From CBDAQD01 sp965275905 (GTDB taxonomy: Bacteria; Pseudomonadota; Alphaproteobacteria; Rhizobiales; JAJFHC01), in NCBI GenBank assembly GCA_965275905.1, contig CBDHYJ010000003.1:15811-79810 (forward strand): a DNA stretch of 64,000 nt, written 5' to 3'. The notes under the pieces are model-generated. The model was not told the DNA's origin and did no database searches. It worked only from the letters and a program-made list of their open reading frames with translations. Positions 36,791 through 44,461 of the stretch are shown piece by piece. A program made the translations under genes and the position numbers. Numbering within the stretch: the first letter of the stretch is position 1; each line of letters opens with the position of its first letter.

Positions 36791-37717
36791 TCAGACCGGC
36801 GTTATCCGGTATCCTGCGCGCGGGAAATGAATGCAGACCTGCCCGACCCGCTCATCTTCATGAAGAATGCCGATACTCTCGGCATCGACAAAGCGGACAG
36901 GCCCCGTGACCGCGGGATCGCCTCCGTCCACATCCGGCACGATCGACACGATCGTGCCCGGCGCAAGGCCCTGCGGATCGTTGGCGTCCCCGGCTTCCGC
37001 CATCACGGTCTGGGCGCCGCGCGCAATCGCCAGCGCCTCCTCCGCGGTCATGTCGCTCATCGTGCCGTGTCCGATCGCCTTCACCCGCTCTTCCCAGGCG
37101 ATGAGAGAGCGGAACTGTTCCAGAAACGCCGGCCCGCCCGCCCATCGGCCGCGGATGAACCAGACCACGTAATAGGCAAGGACGTCCGGAAGACCGGGCG
37201 CATCGCCGAGCATGTATTGCCGTCCGGTCGCAAGCCGCTGGTCCATCCATCCCAGATGGGCGCGGATCTGGGCCAGGACGTGCGGCAGATCCGCACCGAT
37301 CGCTGCAAGATCATGGTCGGGACCGAAATAGAGCCGGCCTCTGTCGGCGGCGAAATCGGGCGGCAGGCTGTCACCTGCGGCGCCCAGGATCAGCTTGACC
37401 GCGAGCGTGAAGAGTTCGCCGTCGATCCACCGGCTGACACCCCAGACCATTCCGGCACCGCCGCCCGGATAGAAGGTCGGCTCCGGGAAGCGCGCCTCGA
37501 GTGCACGCAGAATGCACTGGCTGTCGCAATAGATGTCGGCACCGATCTGCATGACGGGCGCGCGCCGGTATCCGCCGGTGAGCGGCATGAGGTCCGGCTT
37601 GGGCGGCAGGCGCGGCACTTCCACCGAGGCCCAGTCGAGCCCCTTCAGGCCCAGACCGACACGGACCTTCTCCGAGACCGGCGACTGCGGATAGTGATGA
37701 ATGATGACCTGGTTCAT
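36791..37717 (-). CDS. Glutathione S-transferase family protein
   Basis: A 308-residue protein with an N-terminal thioredoxin-like domain (IIHHYPQSPVSEKVRVGLGL, SPVSEK at the position of the catalytic Ser/Cys; RRAPVMQIGADIYCDSQCIL containing the glutathione cis-proline loop) and a helical C-terminal domain (about residues 90-220). The final 80 residues, with LAPGTIVSIVPDVDGGDPAV and VRFVDAESIGILHED, form an extra beta-rich extension not found in ordinary GSTs. ATG at 37717 is preceded by GGAGCGGG. Substrate unknown. Confidence 0.85.
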   Translation of the reverse strand: MNQVIIHHYPQSPVSEKVRVGLGLKGLDWASVEVPRLPPKPDLMPLTGGYRRAPVMQIGADIYCDSQCILRALEARFPEPTFYPGGGAGMVWGVSRWIDGELFTLAVKLILGAAGDSLPPDFAADRGRLYFGPDHDLAAIGADLPHVLAQIRAHLGWMDQRLATGRQYMLGDAPGLPDVLAYYVVWFIRGRWAGGPAFLEQFRSLIAWEERVKAIGHGTMSDMTAEEALAIARGAQTVMAEAGDANDPQGLAPGTIVSIVPDVDGGDPAVTGPVRFVDAESIGILHEDERVGQVCIHFPRAGYRITPV

Positions 37718-37890
37718 GGAAGCCCGCTCCGATCCTTCATTGCTGCGTTCACGGCGCAATACAGGGCCGCACTGGTCGGTTCAAGCGGCTTTCCGCTCAG
37801 CAGGACGGGTGTTACAGCCGTGGAAGATGTGCCTGCCCTGGAGTAAAACAACGCAGACAACATTGCGGAACGAATTGCGGGAGAGATGTC

Positions 37891-38367
37891 ATGCGGCTGG
37901 AAGGATCCTGTCATTGCGGGGCGGTCAGGTTCACGATGACGTCCCGGCACCCCTACCCTTTCAACCTCTGTTACTGCTCGATCTGCCGGAAAACGCAGGG
38001 CGCGGGCGGTTACGCCATTAATCTGTCGGGCGACGCGGGCAGTCTCGAGATCGAAGGCTCCGAGCACATCTCCGTCTACCAGGCAACCCGCGATACCGGT
38101 GAACAGAGCACGCTTGAGCGCCGCTTCTGCTCGAAATGCGGCAGCTGCCTCTGGTGCTGGGATCCGCGGTGGCCCGAACTCATCCATCCGTTCGCGTCAG
38201 CCATCGATACACCCCTGCCCGTCCCCCCGGAACGTGTGCATCTGATGCTCGGCTCCAAGGCGGAATGGGTGCCGGTTCACGAAGGACCGGACGACAAGTG
38301 CTTCAACGAATATCCGGAAGAATCCATCGCAGCATGGCACCAGAGGCTGGGGCTGGAAGCGGAGTGA
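37891..38367 (+). CDS. GFA (glutathione-dependent formaldehyde-activating-like) family protein
   Basis: 158 residues with the zinc-binding cysteine pattern of the GFA/CENP-V fold: GSCHCGAV (Cys7, Cys9), NLCYCSICRKTQGAGG (Cys27, Cys29, Cys32) and RRFCSKCGSCLW (Cys80, Cys83, Cys86). The family was named for spontaneous glutathione-formaldehyde adduct formation, but most members have no known activity. GGEMB-like N-terminal MRLEG fits the usual start. Its stop overlaps the next start as GTGA. Confidence 0.9.
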   Translation: MRLEGSCHCGAVRFTMTSRHPYPFNLCYCSICRKTQGAGGYAINLSGDAGSLEIEGSEHISVYQATRDTGEQSTLERRFCSKCGSCLWCWDPRWPELIHPFASAIDTPLPVPPERVHLMLGSKAEWVPVHEGPDDKCFNEYPEESIAAWHQRLGLEAE

Positions 38368-39101
38368 AATACAGAACCTCGCCTCTTGGGCTGAATCCGG
38401 TTTTCTTTCTGGCCGCCCTCATCTTCGCTTCCGGAGCGGCTGTGACGGCAGCCGTCGCAGGCGCACCGGTAATCATTGAGTCCGCCGCTGACCCTGAGGA
38501 CTTTGTGCCCAGCGGCTGGCGGCTTGAGCACAGTGTCCGTGGCGACCTCAACGGCGATGCGTCCGACGACATCGCCCTTGTTCTGCGCAAACCTTACAAG
38601 CCGCCGACCCAGGCCGAAGATGCCGATGCGGGTGCCGCGTTCGACCCCATGCAGAGGATTCTCGTTGTCGCCTTGCATGAAAAGACCAGCGGTCACTACC
38701 GCCTGGCGCATCGGGACCACACGCTCATTCCGGCACGCTTCAGCGCCAATGTGGAAGACTATCTCGCGGGGCTCGATCCGCTGGAGATCAGCAAGGGTGT
38801 CCTGCGACTGCGCCTTGATGTTTTCCTGAGCGCCGGCGGTTGGGAGACCAGCAGCAGGACGTTCAGTTTCCGGCTCAAGGGCAAGGCGTTCACCTTGATC
38901 GGATTCGACAGAACGATCACCCATCGCGGAACCGGCAGACACGAGGAAGTCAGCATCAATTATCTGACCGGCCGGGCGAAACTGGGCCAAGGGTCAATTG
39001 AGGACGACGCGTTGAAGGTCACCTGGAAGACAATTCCGCAACGCGCCTTGATGACGATCGGGGACGTCGGCAACGGCCTCGAATTCGATCCCGAATACTG
39101 A
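38364..39101 (+). CDS. Exported hypothetical protein with FG-GAP-like repeat
   Basis: 245 residues from a GTG at 38364 that overlaps the GFA stop, so the two are coupled. A hydrophobic signal (FFLAALIFASGAAVTAAVAG) is followed by WRLEHSVRGDLNGDASDDIA, which resembles one calcium-binding FG-GAP/VCBS-type repeat, and by a beta-rich body (FSFRLKGKAFTLIGFDRTIT, HEEVSINYLTGRAKLG). Similar small exported proteins exist widely without a known role. A signal-bearing start inside the GFA frame is not possible, so the GTG is preferred. Confidence 0.7.
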   Translation: MKYRTSPLGLNPVFFLAALIFASGAAVTAAVAGAPVIIESAADPEDFVPSGWRLEHSVRGDLNGDASDDIALVLRKPYKPPTQAEDADAGAAFDPMQRILVVALHEKTSGHYRLAHRDHTLIPARFSANVEDYLAGLDPLEISKGVLRLRLDVFLSAGGWETSSRTFSFRLKGKAFTLIGFDRTITHRGTGRHEEVSINYLTGRAKLGQGSIEDDALKVTWKTIPQRALMTIGDVGNGLEFDPEY

Positions 39102-39181
39102 AGAACTGTTATCGGCGCCAACAGGTCGAAAAGCACAAGTGAGTGGTTATGAGGGCCGTCGATTTATGCGCGGCGCTGAAG

Positions 39182-39745
39182 TCATTGTCGCGGCTTTACC
39201 GCCAGAGGGAGATGACCGAACAATCCGTCCGGTTCCCCGATCGATGCCTTCTCGATTTCGAGCAGCTTGAGTTTGGTCTCAACTCCGCCACACGCTGAAA
39301 AACCGATGAGCTTGCCGTCCGCGCCGATCACACGATGACAGGGAACGATAATCGGAAACGGGTTGCGCCCCAGCAGGTGGCCGACCTTCTGGGCGAACAG
39401 CTTGTCGCCGAGTTGTAAGGCGATATCCCCGTAGGTGAGCGTCTCGCCGGCCGGAATCGCGCGCGTGGCTGCGTAGACCTTCTGCGCGAACGGATCGAGT
39501 CCGCTGAAGTCGCAGGCGATGAATGCGAGATCCGTCTTTTCCCCTTCGAGCAGCGCAGTGATCGATCGAATGGCGCGATGGATGCAGGCAGAAGGCTCGC
39601 CCCTTGCCGCTCCGGTTCGCGCAGCCAGACGGTCCGCTGTTGCAGCAGACGTCATTTCCGGCAGGTTCGTTGCGACGACCGTGTCACCACTCCAGGCGAT
39701 TCCGCAGTCGCCGATCGGGGTCGGGAAAAGCGAATACTGTGCCAT
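39182..39745 (-). CDS. ogt: Methylated-DNA-protein-cysteine methyltransferase
   Basis: Suicide enzyme that takes the alkyl group from O6-alkylguanine. The acceptor motif IIVPCHRVI is present, with AIPAGETLTYGDIA (helix-turn-helix recognition region) and LLGRNPFP before it. From ATG at 39745 it has 187 residues and the cysteine at about 136; a GTG five codons upstream (39760) is an alternative. No AlkA or Ada partner is adjacent, although the DUF3237 gene lies just upstream on the same strand. Confidence 0.94.
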   Translation of the reverse strand: MAQYSLFPTPIGDCGIAWSGDTVVATNLPEMTSAATADRLAARTGAARGEPSACIHRAIRSITALLEGEKTDLAFIACDFSGLDPFAQKVYAATRAIPAGETLTYGDIALQLGDKLFAQKVGHLLGRNPFPIIVPCHRVIGADGKLIGFSACGGVETKLKLLEIEKASIGEPDGLFGHLPLAVKPRQ

Positions 39746-39926
39746 ACGCTGAAATGTCACTCCCTGAGGAGGGCATTCAAGTCCACGGCGGCCGATCGGT
39801 CAACGTATCCGGATGTCCCATTGTCCTCTGTCCCAGGCATCGCCTCAAGCGTTGCCGTCATCGCCCAGCTATCGAGCGAAGTGGCGTGGCTGATGCGCGG
39901 AACGTGGAAACGCACACCTCGCTATC

Positions 39927-40523
39927 TCACGTGACAGCGAAGACGCGATGGATCGGGCCGCCGTCGCCGGTTCTGGATTTGGTGACAGCGATAATGTTGT
40001 TGAGCCAGGCATAGCGCGCATCACTGGTCTCAAATTGGGGTGCTGCACGGAAATAGTAGCGCCATGCGCCTGACGGATCGTCTGGCTTTTCAAGATCGAG
40101 CGCATACTCGGCGTCTTCCGGCGTTGACCAGAACCGGCCCTGCCAATGAACATAGAGCAAGGCGTTGTCATGCGTTTCCAGGCTAAAGCGCACATCGAGG
40201 ACGCCGGATCCGTCCGGACGAATGCGTACCCAATCCGCTCCGGCGTCCGGCACCACGCGTCCCCGCAGGCGGGGCCCATCAAAGGTGCCGCCCTTCACGA
40301 GGAAGATCACGCGCCTTCCATCGGGCGTCGGCCCTACGTCCAGCGGTGGAAGGTGAAGTTTGACGCGCGCTTCGAACAGGAACTCCAGACCAGGCGGGGC
40401 GTCGGCATCCCAGCCGGCGGCGCTGAGTTTCAGAGCTTCTTGGGCATTGCCCCGCCCGGCAATCGCCGCCGCTCCGGCAAGCCCGGCGCCTATGAGCATG
40501 CTTCTCCGTACCGCGTCCGGCAT
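39927..40523 (-). CDS. DUF3237 family exported protein
   Basis: 198 residues. VRRSMLIGAGLAGAAAIAG is a twin-arginine-like signal, followed by GNAQ. The mature barrel carries family signatures GLEFLFEARVKLHLPPLDVG, TPDGRRVIFLVKGGTFDGPR, GADWVRIRPDGSGVLDVRFS and YYFRAAPQFETSDARYAWLN. DUF3237 proteins have a lipocalin-like barrel and no established reaction. ATG at 40523 has GGAGG five bases upstream. It is divergent from a MarR regulator, with a palindromic promoter between them, so it is probably that regulator's target. Confidence 0.87.
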   Translation of the reverse strand: MPDAVRRSMLIGAGLAGAAAIAGRGNAQEALKLSAAGWDADAPPGLEFLFEARVKLHLPPLDVGPTPDGRRVIFLVKGGTFDGPRLRGRVVPDAGADWVRIRPDGSGVLDVRFSLETHDNALLYVHWQGRFWSTPEDAEYALDLEKPDDPSGAWRYYFRAAPQFETSDARYAWLNNIIAVTKSRTGDGGPIHRVFAVT

Positions 40524-40605
40524 CTCTTCCTCCATTTCTATCTTTCACAGACGGCCGAGCAGGCACCCGTCGATCACAACAGAACCCTAATCAACCAGCC
40601 CGATA

Positions 40606-40636
40606 TTTATATGCATAACGCATATATATTAGTCAA
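40606..40636 (-). promoter_or_regulatory. Promoter with overlapping palindrome, probable MarR operator
   Basis: On the minus strand TTGACT at 40636-40631 is followed 17 bases later by CATATA at 40613-40608, a good -35/-10 pair for the DUF3237 gene. The perfect inverted repeat TATATGC-N5-GCATATA at 40608-40626 lies across the spacer and -10 box, the classic place for a repressor operator. The AT-rich patch stands out from its GC-rich surroundings. Confidence 0.7.
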
Positions 40637-40679
40637 TCCTGCAATTGCGGAATTTATGCGACGCGCATACATTGCCGAC

Positions 40680-41174
40680 ATGGACCGCACGACGAACCTG
40701 CTTGGTGCGCTTGCCCTTGCGATCACCGACCGGATCAAATCCGGCATGAAAGACATATTCGATCGCTCCGGTGAAACGGCCGCGGCCATCGTCGTTCTCG
40801 GCTATGCACCCGGGCTGTCCGTCGAAATTCTTCGCCAGGTTCTCGATCTGTCGCATCCCGGCACCGTTCGTTTGATCGACCGCCTCGAAGAGGACGGCCT
40901 TGTCGAACGGCGCAAGGCTGCAGATGGACGGGCTGTTGCGCTGCATCTGACCCGAAAGGGCGGCAAACTGCGCCAGCAACTGATGGACGGTCGTCTGGAA
41001 ACACTGGAAGCGGCCTTAAAAGGCCTCACCACCGACGAGCGGCTTGTTCTCGGTGACTTGCTCGCGAAGGTCCTCACGAGCCTGCCGGAAACCGAAATGG
41101 CAAAACATCGCATCTGTCGCCTGTGTGCCGTCCGGACGTGCAGCAACTGCCCTATTCCCGGCCAGGCAATCTGA
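40680..41174 (+). CDS. MarR family regulator with C-terminal cysteine cluster
   Basis: 164 residues with a winged helix: ETAAAIVVLGYAPGLSVEIL, DLSHPGTVRLIDRLEEDGLV and RRKAADGRAVALHLTRKGGK are the recognition helix and wing. The C-terminal tail has four cysteines in CRLCAVRTCSNC (Cys146, 149, 154, 157), which could bind metal or sense oxidation. ATG at 40680 is the simplest start; ATG at 40656 would add eight residues. It is divergent from the DUF3237 gene, with a palindromic operator between, and probably represses both. Confidence 0.86.
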   Translation: MDRTTNLLGALALAITDRIKSGMKDIFDRSGETAAAIVVLGYAPGLSVEILRQVLDLSHPGTVRLIDRLEEDGLVERRKAADGRAVALHLTRKGGKLRQQLMDGRLETLEAALKGLTTDERLVLGDLLAKVLTSLPETEMAKHRICRLCAVRTCSNCPIPGQAI

Positions 41175-41182
41175 TTGATCGT

Positions 41183-41206
41183 CAAAGAACGGCCCGGAAA
41201 AGGCCG
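41183..41206 (-). terminator. Possible terminator downstream of tRNA-Gly
   Basis: On the minus strand CGGCC-TTTTCCG-GGCCG is followed by TTCTTTG, about 27 bases after the tRNA 3' end. The stem is short, so confidence is moderate. Confidence 0.4.
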
Positions 41207-41232
41207 AAGGCTTGAACCCGCATCACGGTATC

Positions 41233-41307
41233 TGGAGCGGGCGATGAGATTCGAACTCACGACCCCAACCTTGGCAAGGTTGTGCTCTACCCCTGAGCTA
41301 CGCCCGC
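41233..41307 (-). tRNA. tRNA-Gly (anticodon GCC)
   Basis: The minus strand reads GCGGGCGTAGCTCAGGGGTA at the 5' end, with acceptor stem GCGGGCG / CGCCCGC, D-arm GCTCAGGGGTAGAGC, anticodon stem CAACC / GGTTG holding loop TTGCCAA (anticodon GCC), and T-arm GTGAGTTCGAATCTCAT. The 3' CCA is encoded. All four arms close without mismatches that matter. No integrase or att-like repeat is seen beside it. Confidence 0.97.
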
Positions 41308-41441
41308 TCTGGCAGCCGGTCGGCTGACGGCCGGAGTTATTGCGCAACCGGCAGACAAATGCAATAGGAACCTGCGCCGTACTCGATCACATCGTCAAAC
41401 GGCGTTTCGAGAGCCTTAACACCACCGATTCCCGGACAGCC

Positions 41442-41961
41442 ATGACCGACATGACCGCTGCATCAAGCCCCGCCACGCCGGACGACCTGTTCGCCCGCCT
41501 GGACGAACTCGGCATCGAGACAACCACGGAAACACACCCGCCGGTCTATACGGTCGAGGAATCGCAAAGGCATTGCAGCCATATTCCCGGCGGGCATTGC
41601 AAGAACCTCTTTCTGAAGGACAAGAAGGGTGCGATCTGGCTCGTGGTGACCTCTCGAGGACGCCGATGTCGACATGAAGTCGCTGCACAAGACGATCGGT
41701 TCCGCCCGCCTGAGTTTCGGCAAGCCCGATCTTCTGATGGAGGTTCTCGGCGTCATTCCGGGAAGCGTCACGCCCTTTGCCGTCATCAACGACACCGGCA
41801 TCCGGGTCAACGTCGTCCTCGACCGCAAGATGCTGTCCCATGACGTTCTGAATTATCATCCGCTCTCCAACGATGCGACAACGACCATCCGGTCGCCTGA
41901 CCTTCTGGCGTTCATCGAGGCCTGCGGACATACCCCACAGATTGTTGACGTCGCTCCCTGA
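41442..41961 (+). CDS. YbaK/prolyl-tRNA deacylase-like protein, one frame break
   Basis: A 172-residue editing-domain protein after removing an extra base near 41652. DDLFARLDELGIETTTETHP and PVYTVEESQRHCSHIPGGHC lead to the YbaK signature KNLFLKDKKGAIWLVVTLED; the second part has DMKSLHKTIGSARLSFGKPD, LGVIPGSVTPFAVIND and VNVVLDRKMLSHDVLNYHPL. It resembles the alphaproteobacterial ProXp-type deacylases that hydrolyse mischarged tRNA(Pro) or related species. ATG at 41442 has only a weak ribosome site. Confidence 0.86.
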
Positions 41962-41976
41962 TGCAAATCGTTTGCA
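41962..41976. repeat. Inverted repeat TGCAAA-N3-TTTGCA
   Basis: A perfect six-base inverted repeat begins one base after the YbaK stop codon and about 180 bases upstream of cnoX. No T-run follows. It could be a regulator-binding site for the downstream gene or a weak processing site. Confidence 0.35.
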
Positions 41977-42035
41977 AACATTGCCTTTGCGTGTTGCGGC
42001 GCCATCTATTAGGACATTGACAAGGGAGTGCTGAA

Positions 42036-42128
42036 ATGTGGCCCCGACAAGCGGGTTTGCCGGCTAACGGCGTGCCGTTGACCGCAGAAGACCGGGGCAG
42101 AGGGAAGGAACGGGTTCGATCGGGCTGA
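42036..42128 (+). CDS. Possible 30-codon leader ORF upstream of cnoX
   Basis: ATG at 42036 has an excellent AAGGGAG ribosome site seven bases upstream and opens a 30-codon frame (MWPRQAGLPANGVPLTAEDR and ten more) that ends 27 bases before the cnoX start. No family is recognised and it may be chance, but the ribosome site is stronger than that of cnoX itself (CTGGAGAGCTT). Confidence 0.3.
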   Translation: MWPRQAGLPANGVPLTAEDRGRGKERVRSG

Positions 42129-42155
42129 TCGGACCGGAAGCATTCTGGAGAGCTT

Positions 42156-43073
42156 ATGGATACGCCCATTCTTGGCACAGGCGACAGTGCCGGAGAGGCC
42201 GCAGGCAACCTGATCAAGGACGCCGACATCACGACGTTCAAGGCCGACGTCATCGACGCTTCGATGGCGGCGCCCGTCATAGTGGATTTCTGGGCCCCGT
42301 GGTGCGGGCCCTGCAAGCAGTTGACACCCATTCTCGAAAAGACGGTCAAGGCAGCGAACGGTGCCGTTCGCATGGTCAAGATCAATATCGACGAGAACCC
42401 CGAGATCGCGCAGCAGATGCGGGTACAGTCGATTCCGGCGGTGTTCGCCTTCAAGGACGGCCGCCCGGTTGATGGTTTCATGGGCGCGCTGCCCGAGAGC
42501 CAGATCAAGCAGTTCATCGAGCGCCTCACTGGCGAAGAGGTCGGTGCCGAAACCGAAGCCATGATCGAAGCCGGCAAGGCAGCCCTCGAAGCCGGTGATC
42601 TCGCCGCTGCCGCGCAGGCCTTCGGGGCGATTCTTCAGCAGGACCGGGAAAATGTCGCGGCGATTGCCGGGTTGGCGCGCTGCCAGCTCGCCAACGACGA
42701 TCTCGACGGTGCGCAGGCCACCCTGGCACTTGCGCCGCCCAGCAAGGAAAACGATCCCGAGATTGCAAGCGTCCGGGCATCGATCGAGCTTGCGTCGGCG
42801 CCCGTTGAAGATGGCGATGTTGCGAGGTTGAGTCAGGCCCTGGACGCCAATCCGGGTGATCACGCGTCGCGGCTTGAACTCTCGGTCGCCTTGAATGCCG
42901 CCGGCCGCCGCGAGGAAGCGCTTGATCATCTGATTGAGATCATCTCCAAGGACCGGGCCTGGAATGACGAGGCCGCACGCAAGCAGTTGCTTCAGTTCTT
43001 CGAAGCTTGGGGTCCAACGGATGAATTGACCGTCACCGGCCGGCGCCGGCTGTCGTCGATTCTCTTTTCCTGA
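42156..43073 (+). CDS. cnoX: Thioredoxin-domain co-chaperone CnoX (YbbN)
   Basis: Holdase that protects proteins from aggregation and passes them to GroEL and DnaK. 305 residues: a thioredoxin domain (about 22-125) with intact active site FWAPWCGPCKQL (Cys50, Cys53) and VQSIPAVFAFKDG, then four TPR-like repeats (AALEAGDLAAAAQAFGAILQ, AAIAGLARCQLANDDLDGAQ, LSVALNAAGRREEALDHLI). ATG at 42156 follows CTGGAGAGC. It heads a group with the LON-domain, Trm112 and DUF971 genes. Confidence 0.93.
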   Translation: MDTPILGTGDSAGEAAGNLIKDADITTFKADVIDASMAAPVIVDFWAPWCGPCKQLTPILEKTVKAANGAVRMVKINIDENPEIAQQMRVQSIPAVFAFKDGRPVDGFMGALPESQIKQFIERLTGEEVGAETEAMIEAGKAALEAGDLAAAAQAFGAILQQDRENVAAIAGLARCQLANDDLDGAQATLALAPPSKENDPEIASVRASIELASAPVEDGDVARLSQALDANPGDHASRLELSVALNAAGRREEALDHLIEIISKDRAWNDEAARKQLLQFFEAWGPTDELTVTGRRRLSSILFS

Positions 43074-43103
43074 ATTTTTTGCGGGTCAGGTCAGGTTTCT
43101 CTA

Positions 43104-43802
43104 ATGGGTTTGTGCGAGCAATATAAGAATCCGGCGGATCTGCCGCAGACCATTCCGGTCTTTCCGCTTTGCGGCGCTCTTCTGCTGCCGCGTGGGCAGC
43201 TTCCATTGAACATTTTCGAGCAGCGCTATCTTTCCATGGTCAACGACGCCATGGCCGGGGATCGCGTCATCGGCATGATTCAGCCCGATCCCGACATTCC
43301 CGGCGCCATCGGTGAACAGGATGACGCCGACGCGAATGCATGTCTTTGCAAGATCGGCTGCGCCGGTCGGATTACATCGTTCACGGAAACCGGTGACGGA
43401 CGGATCCTGATCACCCTGACCGGCATTTCGCGGTTCCGGATTACGGAGGAACTCGTGTCCGTGACGCCCTACCGCATCGTCAGGGCGTGCGCGGAGAACT
43501 TTGCCGATGACTTCTGTGCAGGCGCAGGACAGACCGATGTTGACCGCGACCGTCTGCTCGATGTCTTCCGCTGCTATCTGGATGCGCACGACCTCGACGC
43601 TGACTGGGAGTCGGTCGAAGCCTCCTCCAACGAGGCGCTCGTGAACGCGCTTGCGATGATCAGCCCATACGGGCCGAAGGAGAAGCAGGCCATGCTCGAG
43701 GCGCCCGATCTCAGCACGCGCAATGAAATCCTGATCGCACTGACCGAGATGGCGCTGGCGCAGAAGTGCGAGGACACGGATCCGAGCACGCGCCTGCAGT
43801 AG
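43104..43802 (+). CDS. LON peptidase substrate-binding domain protein
   Basis: 232 residues containing only the Lon N-terminal (LAN) domain, no AAA+ or protease part. Signature IPVFPLCGALLLPRGQLPLN and IFEQRYLSMVNDAM, with GCAGRITSFTETGDGRILIT. Stand-alone LON-N proteins are frequent in alphaproteobacteria, commonly next to CnoX as here, and their role is unknown; substrate recruitment or scaffolding is a guess. The ATG at 43104 is 30 bases after cnoX. Confidence 0.9.
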   Translation: MGLCEQYKNPADLPQTIPVFPLCGALLLPRGQLPLNIFEQRYLSMVNDAMAGDRVIGMIQPDPDIPGAIGEQDDADANACLCKIGCAGRITSFTETGDGRILITLTGISRFRITEELVSVTPYRIVRACAENFADDFCAGAGQTDVDRDRLLDVFRCYLDAHDLDADWESVEASSNEALVNALAMISPYGPKEKQAMLEAPDLSTRNEILIALTEMALAQKCEDTDPSTRLQ

Positions 43803-43825
43803 ACCGGATCCCGGGAAAGACGCAG

Positions 43826-44059
43826 ATGGCCGAAGACAGTCAGGACAGTGCGGCAGGCTCCGAACCGAAAGCGGCCGGCAGCCACGAGGTGGACCCGCGC
43901 CTTCTTGAGATCCTTGTCTGTCCAATCACCAAGGGTCTGCTCGAATACGACCGTGACGCGCAGGAGCTGGTCAGCCGGCAGGCTCGCCTGGCGTACCCTA
44001 TCCGTGACGGGATCCCCATCATGCTTCCCGAGGAAGCGCGCCATATTGAGGACGACTGA
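43826..44059 (+). CDS. Trm112 family protein
   Basis: A 77-residue zinc-ribbon-like Trm112 protein: VDPRLLEILVCPITKGLLEY, ELVSRQARLAYPIRDGIPIM and LPEEAR are the family core. Trm112 activates methyltransferases in eukaryotes; bacterial members probably stabilise a methyltransferase partner that is not visible here. Start ATG at 43826, with GGGAAAGACG upstream. Confidence 0.9.
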   Translation: MAEDSQDSAAGSEPKAAGSHEVDPRLLEILVCPITKGLLEYDRDAQELVSRQARLAYPIRDGIPIMLPEEARHIEDD

Positions 44060-44076
44060 GCGCTCCGGAGACACCG

Positions 44077-44439
44077 ATGACAGAGTCCAAGCCCTGGCCG
44101 ACCGAACTCCGTCTGCGTGAAGCGGGCACCCTGCTTCATGTCGCGTTCGACAGCGGACAGACATTCGATTTAAGCGCGGAATTCCTTCGTGTCGAAAGCC
44201 CGAGTGCCGAGGTCAAGGGCCACGGCCCCGGACAGGAGGTCACGGTTGCGGGCAAACGCAACGTCCGCATCACGCAGATCGAACCAACCGGCAATTACGC
44301 GGTCCGGATCATCTTCGATGACGGTCATTCAACAGGGATCTATTCCTGGGATCTGCTCCACAGGCTGGGTTCCGATCATGACGAGCTTTGGGCGACTTAC
44401 CTGTCCAAACTCACTGAACAGAACATGGCCCGCGACTGA
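44077..44439 (+). CDS. DUF971 domain protein
   Basis: 120 residues of the DUF971 (gamma-butyrobetaine hydroxylase N-terminal-like) fold: LRLREAGTLLHVAFDSGQTF, LSAEFLRVESPSAEVKGHGP, ITQIEPTGNYAVRIIFDDGH and the ending IYSWDLLHRLG. Function unknown; homologues are linked to Fe-S cluster carriers in several genomes. It starts 17 bases after the Trm112 gene and ends before the convergent ubiH. Confidence 0.92.
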   Translation: MTESKPWPTELRLREAGTLLHVAFDSGQTFDLSAEFLRVESPSAEVKGHGPGQEVTVAGKRNVRITQIEPTGNYAVRIIFDDGHSTGIYSWDLLHRLGSDHDELWATYLSKLTEQNMARD

Positions 44440-44461
44440 CCTTCCCCAAGAGAGCGATTTC

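Noticed and set aside
27175..37700. Accessory block as a mobile island at tRNA-Gly
   Set aside because: The tRNA is several kb away, and there is no integrase, transposase, direct repeat or clear base-composition shift.
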